Counted from the first letter of the stretch, positions 1 through 10,700 are shown. The stretch is 64,000 bases of DNA from UBA8437 sp964646205 (GCA_964646205.1 CAZYAZ010000016.1:1-64000), one strand, 5' to 3'. Notes: generated by a model not told the origin, from the letters alone. Numbers and translations: made by a program.

Positions 1-581
1 ACAATGCCACAGCCATGATCAGGACCAGCAAAGCGACCTGAACCGCCACACAGGCTTCGAACCCCCCCCAGTTGATGACGTAGGACAATGCCCAGGCACC
101 CCCCGCCTTCCCCACCAACTTGCTGCCCCACATCATCCCGTTTGTTTGTCCCTGCTCGTCGTCGGGCAGAAGATCAACGGCCATCGCGTCCGTGCAAACA
201 TCCTGGAGTGACGCAAAACAATTGTGCAGGAAATACATGAACAGGAGCGGCTTGAGTTGGTCGGACAGGTCTCCCAGCCCGATCAATCCCAAAAGCGTCA
301 CTGCCATCAGCAGTTCGGCACCGATGATCCAGGGCCTGCGTCGCCCCATCGACCGGATCGTGTAACTGTCCATGATCGGAGCCCAGATCAACTTGAACGA
401 CCAGGGGATCAGGATGATCGCCTTCAGTTCACCAATCTCTTCGTCTCCAAAGTGCTCGCCGTACTTGTCAATCAAGTACGACGGAAGCGTCAGCAGCATG
501 AAGCCCCAGGGGATCCCCTGCGCGAAGTAGAGAGCGCAAAAAGTGATGACGCGGTGTCTGCGATTGTCGGAGAGAGCCACT
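1..581 (-). CDS. MFS permease, AmpG/acetyl-CoA-transporter-like (3' end outside window)
   Basis: Integral inner-membrane transporter of the major facilitator superfamily; the substrate cannot be read from the fragment. The visible N-terminal 193 residues include the first helix YFAQGIPWGFMLLTLPSYL, the segment IPWSFKLIWAPIMDSY and the basic loop GRRRPWIIGAEL, a pattern typical of the AmpG/PAT-like MFS branch (muropeptide or acetyl-CoA carriers). The start is a GTG at 581, chosen because AGGAG lies 9 nt upstream (591-595 on the complementary strand); no ATG is available. The gene runs off the left edge, so roughly half to two thirds of the protein is missing. It diverges from the Gfo/Idh/MocA gene, whose start is about 150 bp away, so both promoters must lie within the short space between them. 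A solute linked to the neighbouring catabolic enzymes is possible but unproven. Confidence 0.8.
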
Positions 582-735
582 GATGAGTGCTCCTGGGCAA
601 GAAAGCCGATACGGCAGCATGATCGACTCGCGGGCCGATTCCAAGCGACCGCCGGAGAACCGAACCACCGGATTGCAATTCGGACCGTCGTCGGTCATCG
701 TGCCGGTCCGCTCACGACGGCCGAAAGTCCCCAAA

Positions 736-2013
736 ATGACCGACTCCACCACGCTCAACGTCACGATCAACGGAACCGGGTTCGCCGGCGACTACACCGC
801 GCGGACCTATGGCATGATCCCTCACCGAAACGGCGTCGACATCCGCCTGGCCGGAGTCACCAGTGGTCGGATGGAGAACGCCGAGCGATTCGCCGACTCG
901 CACGGGGTCGCCACCGCCTATGCCTCTCACGAGGAAATGCTCCAGGCGGTGCAACCGACCATCGACAACATCGCCTGCGCCAATGCCGCTCACGGCCCCT
1001 ACACGATCGAGGCTGCCCGGGCCGGAGTGCCCGTGATCGTGCTGGAGAAACCACCGGTCGTCTGGCCCGGCTACACCGAGGACCGCACCGCCGACGCGGC
1101 CACCCGCAAATGTGAGTCGATGGACTACCTGGCCGAGGTGCTCGACGAGGTGGCCGGTTCCGGTAGCCGGCTGCTCTACGCCGAGGACTTTGTCTACGTC
1201 GACGGGATGAAAGGCCTCGTCGAGGTGCTCATCGAGGCCATCGCCACGGGACAGGGCCGGGTCCTCTGGCAGCAGGGTGTCTGTGCCCACCAGGGATCAC
1301 ACGCCCCGGCGTACGACACTCCCGCTCTCTCGGGCGGCGGAGCCCTGTTCAACAAGGCCTGCCATCCGCTGGGTCCCTGCCTGTACCTGAAACAGGCCGA
1401 GGGCATCATCCGCGATGGACGTCCGATTCGTCCCGTCTCGGTCAACGCCGTGGCCCTGCAGGTGCTCAAGCACCAGCCCGAGGCGTCCGGACGCCACTTC
1501 CGGGTCCTGCAAAACGTGGACGACTTTGGACGAATCACCGTTGTGTTCGACGACCACACCGTGGCCGAGGTCGTCGGATCGGATCTCAGCGTCAGTGGCA
1601 TCCGCAACGAACTGCGGGTGATCACCGATTTCGCGCAGTACGACATGCGAATCAATCCCAACAACGAAAACGAATTGTTTCTGCCCGACGCCAACGCCGT
1701 CGGTGACCTGCTGCTTCGCGAAAAACTGCCCACCGCCCAGGGCACCAGTTTCCCCAGGCCCCGGCAGTTTCACGCTCACGGTTACGTCAACGAGATGAAC
1801 GATGCGGTCGACTGTGCCCTGGACCCGGATCGTATCCCCCAGTCGGGCCCGCTGATGGCGTGGGACACGATGGCCGTGCTGATGGCCGCCTACGAATCGG
1901 CCGAAACCGGCGGCGGAACGGTCGACATTTCCGAATACACCCACGGTCGTGAATTCGATGCCGCCACACTGCCCGATCCTCGCCAGTTCGGTGCCGTTTT
2001 CCAGAGACAGTAA
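736..2013 (+). CDS. Gfo/Idh/MocA family NAD(P)-dependent oxidoreductase
   Basis: Predicted cytoplasmic dehydrogenase of 425 residues. The N-terminal Rossmann domain starts LNVTINGTGFAGDYTARTYG (first strand and nucleotide-binding turn; the usual GxGxxG is GTGFAG), and the family EKP motif is present as VLEKPP near residue 100. A C-terminal alpha/beta domain contains GGGALFNKACHPLG, where the conserved His of this family sits. The reading frame stays open upstream to an ATG at 583, but those 51 residues are Arg/Ser-rich and overlap the ribosome site of the divergent gene, so I chose the ATG at 736, immediately before recognisable homology; there is no clear Shine-Dalgarno sequence. The sarcosine-oxidase-like gene follows 24 nt later, so the two probably form an operon. 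Substrate unknown: inositol, sugar and amino-sugar dehydrogenases share this fold. Confidence 0.88.
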   Translation: MTDSTTLNVTINGTGFAGDYTARTYGMIPHRNGVDIRLAGVTSGRMENAERFADSHGVATAYASHEEMLQAVQPTIDNIACANAAHGPYTIEAARAGVPVIVLEKPPVVWPGYTEDRTADAATRKCESMDYLAEVLDEVAGSGSRLLYAEDFVYVDGMKGLVEVLIEAIATGQGRVLWQQGVCAHQGSHAPAYDTPALSGGGALFNKACHPLGPCLYLKQAEGIIRDGRPIRPVSVNAVALQVLKHQPEASGRHFRVLQNVDDFGRITVVFDDHTVAEVVGSDLSVSGIRNELRVITDFAQYDMRINPNNENELFLPDANAVGDLLLREKLPTAQGTSFPRPRQFHAHGYVNEMNDAVDCALDPDRIPQSGPLMAWDTMAVLMAAYESAETGGGTVDISEYTHGREFDAATLPDPRQFGAVFQRQ

Positions 2014-2037
2014 CCGACTGTTTCAGCCTCCGGGAGA

Positions 2038-3171
2038 TTGACGATCGCGACCACGGTGCACACCTGCGACTGCATTGTCGTGGGCCTGGGAGCCATGGGT
2101 TCCTCGGCCCTGTATCACCTCGCCCGCCGCGGGGTCGACGTGGTCGGGCTCGAACAATTCGAGCCCGGGCATGTGCGAGGCAGTTCCCATGGGCGGTCCC
2201 GGGTTTTTCGGACCACCTACGACGACCCGCTGTATGTCGAACTGGCTCGCGAGTCACTGGGACTGTGGAGAGACCTGGAAACCGAGGCGGACACCGAACT
2301 GCTGGAATTGTGCGGTCTGTTGATTTTCGCCGGACTCGACAACGAACGCTTCACCCGCACGCTGGACATGCTGGCCACCGCCCAACTGCCACACGAGCGA
2401 CTGGATGGCCCCGACGTCGCGTCACGGTTTCCCACGTTTCAGTTGAACAACCAGCAACACGCCTTCTTTGCCCGCGAGAATGGGTTTCTCCGAGCCGACC
2501 GGGTGCTGGACACCCTGAGAATCCGTGCCGAGGCACACAAGGCCCGGCGACAACACGGCTGCCGTGTCCAGTCAATCGAAAGTCACGGGGACGGCGTTCG
2601 AGTAACAACCGACGGGGGAACATTCGACGCAGCCCAGGTGATCATCACGGCCGGAGCCTGGCTGGATCGCCTGGCCGAGGACCTCAACTGGCAACTGAAA
2701 GTCACGCGGGAAGAAAAGATCTACCTGCCGGTCAATGACCCCACCCGCGTTGTCCCCGGCGACTTCCCCTGTTTCTGCGAATACGACACGACCTTCTACG
2801 GCTTCCCCTCCCTGGACGGCAAAACGATCAAGGTCGCCGCCGACCACTCGGGCCAGGAAGTGGATCCCGATTCGGTCAACCGGGATGTCGACACCGAGGG
2901 AGTCCAACGCTTGTACGACTGGGTCGAGCGGTGGCAGCCGGGCCTTGTCGATGCCAATGGTCGTGGCGAAGTCTGCCTGTACACGAATACTCCCGACCTC
3001 GACTTCCTGATCGGCGGCCACCCCGGTGCGGACAACGTACTGCTTGCGGGTGGTTTTTCCGGCCATGGATTCAAGTTTTCAATTCTGGTGGGAGATATCC
3101 TGGCCGACCTGGCCCTGGATGGCCGTACCGACAGAAAAATCGACCGGTTCGCGGTGGATCGCTTCCTGTAA
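2038..3171 (+). CDS. solA: FAD-dependent N-methyl amino acid oxidase (monomeric sarcosine oxidase/SolA-like)
   Basis: Flavoprotein oxidase of about 377 residues, the usual size for monomeric sarcosine oxidase and N-methyltryptophan oxidase, which oxidatively demethylate N-methyl amino acids to give formaldehyde, the free amino acid and H2O2. Visible elements are the ADP-binding turn VVGLGAMGSS, the signature SSHGRSRVFRTTYDD, and near the C-terminus EVCLYTNTPDLDFLIGGHP, whose Cys is in the position of the covalent 8-alpha-S-cysteinyl-FAD attachment in this family; GGFSGHGFKFS closes the FAD site. The first usable codon is TTG at 2038, only 1 nt after GGGAG; a GTG at 2056 is an alternative, so the exact N-terminus is uncertain. 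It probably forms an operon with the preceding oxidoreductase. The symbol is a family-level suggestion. Confidence 0.82.
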   Translation: MTIATTVHTCDCIVVGLGAMGSSALYHLARRGVDVVGLEQFEPGHVRGSSHGRSRVFRTTYDDPLYVELARESLGLWRDLETEADTELLELCGLLIFAGLDNERFTRTLDMLATAQLPHERLDGPDVASRFPTFQLNNQQHAFFARENGFLRADRVLDTLRIRAEAHKARRQHGCRVQSIESHGDGVRVTTDGGTFDAAQVIITAGAWLDRLAEDLNWQLKVTREEKIYLPVNDPTRVVPGDFPCFCEYDTTFYGFPSLDGKTIKVAADHSGQEVDPDSVNRDVDTEGVQRLYDWVERWQPGLVDANGRGEVCLYTNTPDLDFLIGGHPGADNVLLAGGFSGHGFKFSILVGDILADLALDGRTDRKIDRFAVDRFL

Positions 3172-3281
3172 ACGGTCCGGAAAAAACAGCAGATTTTTCA
3201 ACGAAGCTCACAAGAAACACCACTCCACGGCGAACACCCTGACGAACCCCATCACAAGTGATGGGCCAGGGAGAGAGTGGT

Positions 3282-4607
3282 ATGCGCAGGCGGCTTAGAA
3301 TCCTCGTGGGACTGTTGGCCTGGGGTGGTGGCCTGGCCACCATCGGCTGGTTGGCCGCCGACCGCGTTGATGGCGAACTGGGCCAACAGGTCGCGCCACA
3401 ATTGTGGCAGTATGCCGCTGGAAATCGCACCACGGTCTCGCTGGAAGTCACCGATCAACTCGACATCCGCGCCGGTGACCCGATTTTTCGCGTCTCACCC
3501 AACGGACAACTCGAGCAGATCGGCGAGATCCAGCACAGCGACGACGACGATAAGCACGCCGCGTTGCTGTATGCCTCGGCCCCGACTCCCGGAACATCCG
3601 ACCGACTCGCCTGGTACTCGAATCCCGATTCGATGGCCGGGGTCATATCGACCCTGATGCCCGAGACCAAGCGCAAGGAAGTTTCTGCCGAGATCCGGCG
3701 GGCTGTTGCCGGGCACCACGAGGAACTGCTCAGGGAACTGCAACCACTGGTCACGAAATCCCTGAACCAGTCGCTGGCCATTGTCGAATCCGAACTTCCC
3801 GCGGCCATCAGGGCCAATCGGGACGACATCGACCGCATCGGCCGGAGATACCAGAAGGAATTGATCGACCGGGAATTGTTGCCACTTGTCCGGCGGGAAA
3901 TCTGGCCCCTGGTCCGACGCCGTGCCGAACCAACCGCCAACAAGATCGGCAGTGAACTCTGGAAACGGGTCTCGCTGTGGCGATTCACCTGGCGGCTTGC
4001 CTACGACAAGATTCCCCTGTTCCCCAACCGCCAGAAGTTCCGCGAGGAATTCGATCGTTTTGTTGACCAGGAAGCGCTGCCGGTCCTTGCCAACCACTCC
4101 AACGACATCGTCCAGGTGGTCGAACAGATCATCCGTGACGCCTCGGCCAACCCTCGCGTACAACAGGCCGCCCGCCGCACTGGCACCAAGGTCCTCGAGG
4201 ACCCCGAACTCAAGCGGTTGCTGTGGCGAATCGTGCGTCGCACGGCCGTCGACAACCCCAGGTTCCGCCAGGCCTTCCGGGACACATGGACCGGGCCGGA
4301 AGCACGGCTGCTGGTGTCTCGGACCAGCCAACGATTCGAACCGACAGTACGACGAATCGGTGAACTGCTGATTGGAACCCCCGAGAGTGGAATCACTCCC
4401 GAGTTCGCCGCAGTCCTGCGCAACCAGGTCCTGGGCAAGGACCGCCGCTGGCTGGTCCTGGAAACCGCCGACAACACCGATGCCAATTCGTCACCCGATC
4501 CGGCTGGATCGTTGACGGTCGTGCGAGGCCATCACAAGCGGCTCAGCCCGTTCCTGGCCCGTATCGACACTCCGTCACAACTTCCCCAACCGGAGCCCCT
4601 GCGATGA
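3282..4607 (+). CDS. Membrane-anchored protein of unknown function, partner of fused ABC transporter
   Basis: I do not recognise a named family. The 441-residue product has a basic N-terminus (MRRRLRIL) followed by one hydrophobic helix (about residues 7-27, LVGLLAWGGGLATIGWLAAD), then a short beta-rich stretch (about 45-90) containing IRAGDPIFRVSPNGQ and QIGEIQ, and a long, mostly helical region rich in Arg/Glu. The topology (N-in, one anchor, large external part) resembles MCE-type MlaD proteins, but I cannot see a convincing MCE core. The start at 3282 is chosen over the in-frame GTG 3258 and ATG 3261 because AGGGAGAGAG lies 5-8 nt ahead of it. The stop overlaps the start of the next gene in an ATGA tetranucleotide, so translation is probably coupled and the product is likely a subunit of that transporter. 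Confidence 0.75.
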   Translation: MRRRLRILVGLLAWGGGLATIGWLAADRVDGELGQQVAPQLWQYAAGNRTTVSLEVTDQLDIRAGDPIFRVSPNGQLEQIGEIQHSDDDDKHAALLYASAPTPGTSDRLAWYSNPDSMAGVISTLMPETKRKEVSAEIRRAVAGHHEELLRELQPLVTKSLNQSLAIVESELPAAIRANRDDIDRIGRRYQKELIDRELLPLVRREIWPLVRRRAEPTANKIGSELWKRVSLWRFTWRLAYDKIPLFPNRQKFREEFDRFVDQEALPVLANHSNDIVQVVEQIIRDASANPRVQQAARRTGTKVLEDPELKRLLWRIVRRTAVDNPRFRQAFRDTWTGPEARLLVSRTSQRFEPTVRRIGELLIGTPESGITPEFAAVLRNQVLGKDRRWLVLETADNTDANSSPDPAGSLTVVRGHHKRLSPFLARIDTPSQLPQPEPLR

Positions 4608-6250
4608 GCACGATCCAGGCCGAACCGGTTCCCGATGCCAGCGAACCGCTCGATTTGCACGAGTCGCCCGAAACGGACCAAGAGGTTGGTTTTCTGGGGG
4701 CACGGTTGTCGCTGGAGAACGTGACGCTCGAAGCCGGCCATCGTACCCTGCTGGAGAACGTCACGCTGGACCTGCCCGCCGGGGGCATCGTGCTGATCGT
4801 CGGCGTCAGTGGGTCCGGCAAGTCGTTGTTGATGCGGGCCCTGGCCGGACTCACCAACCCGGACCCCGACAACGTCCGACTCTCCGGGTCGATCACGATC
4901 GACGACGAACCCGTCACCCGTGCCTCGGCAGGACGCCGGATCGGCATCGTCTTCCAGCAATTCGCCCTGTTCGACGAATTGACACCGGCCGACAACGTCC
5001 GGTTCGCACACGATCACCGCCGGCATCGGCGGCAACCATTGTTCCGGGACAGCGGAGGCGACTTGCTGGAAACCCTCGAGGTCCCCGCCTCGGTTCCCAC
5101 ACGTCACCTCAGCGGCGGACAGCAACAACGACTGGCCATCGCCCGCACACTGGCAGCCGACCCCGACTGCCTGCTGTACGACGAGCCCACCTCGGGGCTC
5201 GATTCGGCCACGGCCGTCCGGGTTGCCAACCTGATCCAGCACACCCACACCGCACATCCTCGCACCTCGATCGTCGTCACCCACGACCTCAAGGCCCTCA
5301 GCGGGATCGCCGACGCCGTGTACGTTCTCGACCCCGAATCCCGATCGCTCCAGGCGGTCCCCAGGGATCAGTGGCAATCGCCCGATGATTTCCTCGTACC
5401 GATCCCCGCTTCGATCACCGACTCCTCGTCCGCCCCGGCACCCAGAACCCGGCTGGGCAATCTCATGGCCGGAACATCGCGAGTCGTCGAGGAACTGGTT
5501 GCGGCGCCGTTGAAGCTGGTTCCATTGTGGCCCTCGTTTCGCTGGGGCCTGAGATTCCTGGGACACTCGACCCGGTTGGTCGCCGGGCCCTCGGCCTGGG
5601 TCTACGTCGCCATCTCTGGGATGATCCTGGGCTTCGTGGCCACCCACTTCACATTCCATTTCCTGCCCTACTCGCGGTACACCGAGCCACTGTTGCGAGA
5701 GAACCTGTTGCACGCGATCGGGTTCGGGCTGTACCGGGTGCTGGTGCCGGTTCTGGCCACACTGCTGATCGCTGCCCGTTGCGGCGCCGCGGTCGCCTCG
5801 GACATCGGTGGCAAGTCCTATGGACGACAGGTCGATGCCCTGCGGTCGTTCGGCGTTCGCCCCAGCCGTTACCTGCTGACCGGAACCCTCTGGGCCTTCC
5901 TGGTCGGCACACCATTGCTGGTCGCCGCCGCCTTTGTCGTCGCTCGCTGGACCAGCCTCGTCGTTTTCACCACCCGATTCCCGGGACTCGGCCCCGATTT
6001 CTGGCACCAGCACTTCCACTGGGACCTGTTGGCCGGCGGAACCTGGTGGCAGGGCACAACGTGGGTCCTGGCCCGGTGCCTGTGCTGTGGACTGGGTGTC
6101 GGGCTGATTGCCTACCACCAGGGCATGGCCCCCAAGTCCTCCAGCCAGGATGTCAGCGCCGGTGTCACCCGCACCATCCTCTGGTCCACCCTGATGGTGC
6201 TGACGGTCCACTTCGCCTTCACGTTTTTCGAATTCACGGCCGCCGGTTAG
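4604..6250 (+). CDS. Fused ABC transporter: MlaF-like ATPase plus MlaE-like permease
   Basis: A 548-residue single polypeptide joining two proteins that are normally separate. Residues about 35-265 are an ABC ATPase: Walker A GVSGSGKS (67-74), Q-loop IVFQQFALFDE, signature LSGGQQQR (from 169), Walker B LLYDEPTSGLD and switch VVTHD. Residues about 310-548 have four to five hydrophobic helices and an MlaE/YrbE-type core, LLIAARCGAAVASDIGGKSY followed by GRQVDALRSFGVRPSRYL. In Gram-negative bacteria MlaF and MlaE move phospholipids between membranes together with an MCE protein. Here no MCE gene is adjacent; instead the 4-bp-overlapping upstream gene supplies a single-pass membrane protein. A lipid or hydrophobic-solute substrate is inferred from the permease family. 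An M20 peptidase follows 41 nt later and may be co-transcribed. Confidence 0.88.
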   Translation: MSTIQAEPVPDASEPLDLHESPETDQEVGFLGARLSLENVTLEAGHRTLLENVTLDLPAGGIVLIVGVSGSGKSLLMRALAGLTNPDPDNVRLSGSITIDDEPVTRASAGRRIGIVFQQFALFDELTPADNVRFAHDHRRHRRQPLFRDSGGDLLETLEVPASVPTRHLSGGQQQRLAIARTLAADPDCLLYDEPTSGLDSATAVRVANLIQHTHTAHPRTSIVVTHDLKALSGIADAVYVLDPESRSLQAVPRDQWQSPDDFLVPIPASITDSSSAPAPRTRLGNLMAGTSRVVEELVAAPLKLVPLWPSFRWGLRFLGHSTRLVAGPSAWVYVAISGMILGFVATHFTFHFLPYSRYTEPLLRENLLHAIGFGLYRVLVPVLATLLIAARCGAAVASDIGGKSYGRQVDALRSFGVRPSRYLLTGTLWAFLVGTPLLVAAAFVVARWTSLVVFTTRFPGLGPDFWHQHFHWDLLAGGTWWQGTTWVLARCLCCGLGVGLIAYHQGMAPKSSSQDVSAGVTRTILWSTLMVLTVHFAFTFFEFTAAG

Positions 6251-6291
6251 AGTGTCTCTGTCCGGACAATCCGCGAACCGAAGAGCGACCA

Positions 6292-7671
6292 ATGACCGAC
6301 CCCCTGGCCCCGGCTGACTACCTGTCCGATCACTTCGAACAATTCACCAACGAACTGCTCGAGTTCCTAGCGATCCCCAGCATCTCGGCCCTGCCCGATC
6401 ATGCCCCCCATGTGGCCGCCGCCGCCGGCTGGGTCGCCGCCAGGTTGCGACAGGCCGGAGTCACCACAGCCGAGGTGATGGACGCCGGAGGGATACCAAC
6501 TGTCTACGCCGAGCACCTCGAAGCGGGTGACGACGCCCCAACAATCCTCGTCTACGGCCACTTCGACACCCAGCCGGTTGACCCGGTGGAACTCTGGACC
6601 AATCCGCCATTCACGCCGGTGATTCGCGACGAACGGGTCTACGCCCGCGGAGCCTCCGACGACAAAGGAAACATGTTGATCCCGATCCTGGCCGCCGAGG
6701 CGTGGCTGCAGACTGTCGGATCGCTGCCGATCAACGTCAAGTTCCTGTTCGAGGGCGAGGAGGAGGTGGGGAGTCCCCATATCGAACAATTCATCATCGA
6801 CAATCGTGAGCGACTCGGCTGCGATTACGTCGTCAGCGCCGACGGGGGACAGTTTGGCGAGGAGCAACCCAACCTGTTGGTTGGTTTCAAGGGCCTGTGT
6901 GCGGTGGAAATCGAATTGACTGGACCGGAACGTGACCTGCATTCGGGCCAATACGGTGGCACCGTCCAGAATCCCATTCACGCGCTTGCCCGACTGATCA
7001 CCTCGATGCGAGACGATGAGGGGCGGATCACCATCGAGGGCTTCTACGACGAGGTGGTGACTCCCAGCCAGGCCGACAGCCAGCAGATCGCCGAGATCCC
7101 TCATGACGACGCCGAGTTTTCCAACGGCCTGGGAGTGGACCAACTGTTCGGAGAACCCGGCTACTCGACACTCGAACGGGCCTGGTGCCGTCCAACACTC
7201 GAGGTCAATGGAACCTGGGGAGGATTCCTCGACGACGGGGTCAAAACGGTCCTGCCCTCCAAGGCCCACGCCAAGATCACCTGCCGGTTGGTCCCCGATC
7301 AGGAACCCGCCGTGATCGCCGACCGCATCCGGCAGCACGTCCTGGCTCACACACCTCCCGGTGTCAAAGCCACGGTGACGCTCAGCGAATCGGGAGCCCG
7401 ACCGTACCTGGTTCCCGGCGATCATCCCGGCAACCAGGCCGCCGGCGACGTCCTCTCCGGTCTCTACGGCCGCACCCCCTACTTCACCCGCTCGGGTGGC
7501 ACGCTGCCAATCTGCAGTGTACTCCGCGAACAGTTGGGCGTTTTCACGGTGATTTTCGCGTTCGCACTGGACGACGAGCGAGCCCATTCACCCGACGAGT
7601 TTTTCCGACTCTCGAGTTTTCGCCGTGGCCAGCAGGCCTGGTCACAACTTTGGCAACGCATCGCCAATTGA
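6292..7671 (+). CDS. M20 family metallopeptidase (dipeptidase/deacylase)
   Basis: Predicted zinc-dependent amidohydrolase or dipeptidase of the M20 family, 459 residues, with the two-domain arrangement of that family. Metal-ligand and catalytic motifs are visible: YGHFDTQPVDP (His ligand and Asp), ARGASDDKGNM (bridging Asp), EGEEEVGSPH (general-base Glu and ligand Glu), DGGQFGEE, and the C-terminal TRSGGTLPI region. A dimerisation-domain segment with DLHSGQYGGTVQNP includes the conserved His of the lid domain. The start at 6292 is the first in-frame ATG after the transporter gene. No signal peptide is seen, so it is cytoplasmic; the closest functional class is probably dipeptidase (PepV/carnosinase-like), but the exact substrate cannot be told. 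Confidence 0.9.
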   Translation: MTDPLAPADYLSDHFEQFTNELLEFLAIPSISALPDHAPHVAAAAGWVAARLRQAGVTTAEVMDAGGIPTVYAEHLEAGDDAPTILVYGHFDTQPVDPVELWTNPPFTPVIRDERVYARGASDDKGNMLIPILAAEAWLQTVGSLPINVKFLFEGEEEVGSPHIEQFIIDNRERLGCDYVVSADGGQFGEEQPNLLVGFKGLCAVEIELTGPERDLHSGQYGGTVQNPIHALARLITSMRDDEGRITIEGFYDEVVTPSQADSQQIAEIPHDDAEFSNGLGVDQLFGEPGYSTLERAWCRPTLEVNGTWGGFLDDGVKTVLPSKAHAKITCRLVPDQEPAVIADRIRQHVLAHTPPGVKATVTLSESGARPYLVPGDHPGNQAAGDVLSGLYGRTPYFTRSGGTLPICSVLREQLGVFTVIFAFALDDERAHSPDEFFRLSSFRRGQQAWSQLWQRIAN

Positions 7672-7761
7672 AACCGATGGCCACGAACCCGGTTCGTAGC
7701 AAGCCCGTCGAGCACGCGGTAGACTGCCGGGTGATTCCTCGTTCACCCCGGAGACACTCCG

Positions 7762-10700
7762 ATGCACCACTCTCGCCTGGTTGTTCGCTGTGCCGGAAGC
7801 CTGTTGTCACTTCTGGTGATCCTCCAAGCGGCCACGGTGGACGCAGCCGATGCCGAACAGTCTGCCGCACGGGCCGCGGCGTTGTTGAAGCAGGTCGGCA
7901 TCAACCGCGGACTGTGTGTCGTCGTCGGACAGGAACCGGGTGTTGTGTTGGAACTGGTCCAATCCAGTGATCTGACGGTGCTGGTTCGAGAGCCCGACGC
8001 CGCACAACGGTCCCGCCTGCAGCAGGCCGCCAACGAGGCCGGCCTGGGAATCGACAGGCTGGTGATCCAGGCCGGTGATGCCAAACGACTGCCCTACGCC
8101 GACCGGCTGATCGATGCGGTGATCACCTCGAAACCCGAGCTGACCGATGACGAAGCGATGCGGGCACTGTGCCCATTGGGCACCCTGATTCGTGTCGATG
8201 GTGACAAGTTGCGAACGAAACGCCGACCACCCCAAAAAGGAGCCGGCGACTGGAGTCACTGGGAAAATGGTCCCGACAACAATCCCGTCTCGACCGACAG
8301 CGTGATCAAGGCCCCCTACATGACCCAGTTCATGGCACGGCCGTACTACATCGGCATGCCCAGCATCACCACCGCCGCCGCGGGCCGGACCTTTTTGGCA
8401 ATCGGCCACATCGCACACCACCGCCGCGAGTGGAAGATGCTCAACAAACTGATCGCCCGCAACGGCTACAACGGAACCGTGCTCTGGGAGAAATCGTTGC
8501 CCGAGGGCTACCTGGTGCACCGTTCGGCCTTCGTCGCCACCGCCGACACTTTCTACATGATCAACGGCCCTGGCTGCCAACGCCTCGATCCCCAGACCGG
8601 CGCCGACCTCGGACGGCTGCGGATTCCCGGCCTGGTGGGTCACTGGAAGTGGATGGTCATCCGCGACGGGGTTCTCTACGCGCTGGCCGGCCCCCGGGAT
8701 CAGGGCGTGGTCACCACCAAGGGAGACCGTTCGTTCGGAGGCTGGAGTTGGTCGGATCTCAGCCGTGGCTACTACAGCAAGCCGCGAGTGCCATGGGGCT
8801 TTGGCTCTCAGTTGGCGGCCATGGACCTGAAAACCCGGAAGGTGCTTTGGATCCACAAGGAGACAGGCAAGCCGATCGACTCCCGCGGCATGACCCTGGG
8901 CAAGGACAAGCTGGTCCTGTACTGCCCGGACCAGCACCTGAGGTGCCTCAACGCAGCATCGGGTGAAGTGCTCTGGACCAATGACGAGAAGGACGTCCTG
9001 GCATTGATCGAGCAACCCGGGGAGGGCCTGAGTTCGACTCCGGGATTCCGCAGTGCGTGCCTGGCGGTCTTCACCCCGGATGCGGTGATCATCCAGGGAC
9101 AAACCCGGATGAATGTCGTCGCCATCTCGACCGCCGACGGATACAAGCTGTGGCACAAGAAGAAGTTCACCAACAATCCCAACGCGATTTATGTCGACGG
9201 CCGGGTCATCCTGGGCGTCGGAAAAAGCGGCAGCCACGTGGCTATCGAGCCGTCCACCGGACGGGTGATCGAGGACCTGGGATTCCGCAAGGTCGCCTGC
9301 ACCCGCCTGACTGCCAGTTCGGACTCCTTTTTCGTCCGCGGCGAGGGCACCCTGCGTTACGATCGTGGAAAGAAGAAGCCGACGATCGACGGTGCCATTC
9401 GGCCGGCCTGCAACGACGGCGCATTGCCGGCCAACGGGCTGTTGTACCTGGGTCCCTGGCAATGTGACTGCAACCTGAGCCTGATTGGCAACGTCGCCAA
9501 GTGCTCGGCGGGCAAGTTCCAGTTCGCTCGCGTCGCCACCACTGCCGAGCGACTCGAACGTTTCACCAACTCCAACACGGTCAAAGCCCTGGAAGTGACT
9601 CCAACCGACTGGAGCACCCTGCGGGGTGACAACGACCGTTCCTCGAGCACCTCGGTGTCGATCCCCGCCTCCATTCAATCCTCCTGGCAGTTCCGTCACC
9701 CCGCCGGATCGCAACCGGTCCCGGCCATTGCGGCCGGCGAACTCGTCATCACGACCGGGCTCGACGGGGTGATCCGTGCTGTCGATGCGACCTCGGGCAA
9801 GGACCGATGGACTTTTCCGACCAATGCTCCGATCCGCATGCCGCCCACCATCGCCGACGGTCGCCTGTATGCCGGAGCCGGCGACGGATTCGTCTACTGT
9901 CTCGAAGCGGCCACCGGACGACCGCAATGGCGGTTCCGGGCCGCTCCGGTGGAACGCCAGATCATGGTCTATGGACGCCTGACTTCGACCTGGCCGGTCA
10001 ACACCGGCGTGCTGGTCGCCGACGGTGTCGCTTACTTCGCCGCCGGGATGATCGACCACGACGGCACCTACCTGTACGCGATTGATGCTGTCACCGGTGC
10101 CCTGAAATGGCAAAACAACTCGACCGGGCACCTCAATGCAGGGATCCGTAAGGGCATCAGTGCACAGGGCAACCTGACCATTCACGGCGACCGGTTGATC
10201 CTGGCCGGGGGCAACCAGATTTCCCCGGCCCCCTTCGACCTCAAGACCGGCAAGTGTCTCGTGGGCCCCAGGACCGGAGGAAAACCCCAGTCCAACCACG
10301 GGCGATTCGTTGGCGTCCTGGGTGGGCAGGTGCCCGTCGGAGGCGGCCGCATCCTGTTTTCCTCGCCCCGCAATGTTTCGAGCAAGGGCAGCTTCGAGGT
10401 GCACACCGCCAAGCGGCGACTGCGGCTCAGTTACGGGGGCATTCCACCAGCGTGGAACAAATCGACCGTGGCACTGGTCAATTACAAACACGGCCTGCTG
10501 ACCTGCTGCGACACCGACGCGGTGATCAAACGAATTGCCGCCGACAAGCCTGTCGCCGCCAGCAGGGGCACTGTCGCTTCGCAACTGGGGGCGGCCAAGG
10601 CGATTCGATGGCAAAGCTCGCTGGGCGAGACCAAAAAGTTTGAAGCAATGTCACTCGTCGTGGGTCCCAACGCCGTCGTGGCCGTGGTCCAGCACCAACA

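Noticed and set aside
4532..6292. A 586-codon minus-strand frame opposite the ABC fusion gene
   Set aside because: The plus strand has complete ABC and MlaE motifs; the antisense frame is Gly/Asp/Gln-rich noise.
7807..10614. A 935-codon minus-strand open frame opposite the PQQ-propeller gene
   Set aside because: Same reason: a codon-bias shadow with no recognisable domain, while the plus strand has a signal peptide and propeller blades.
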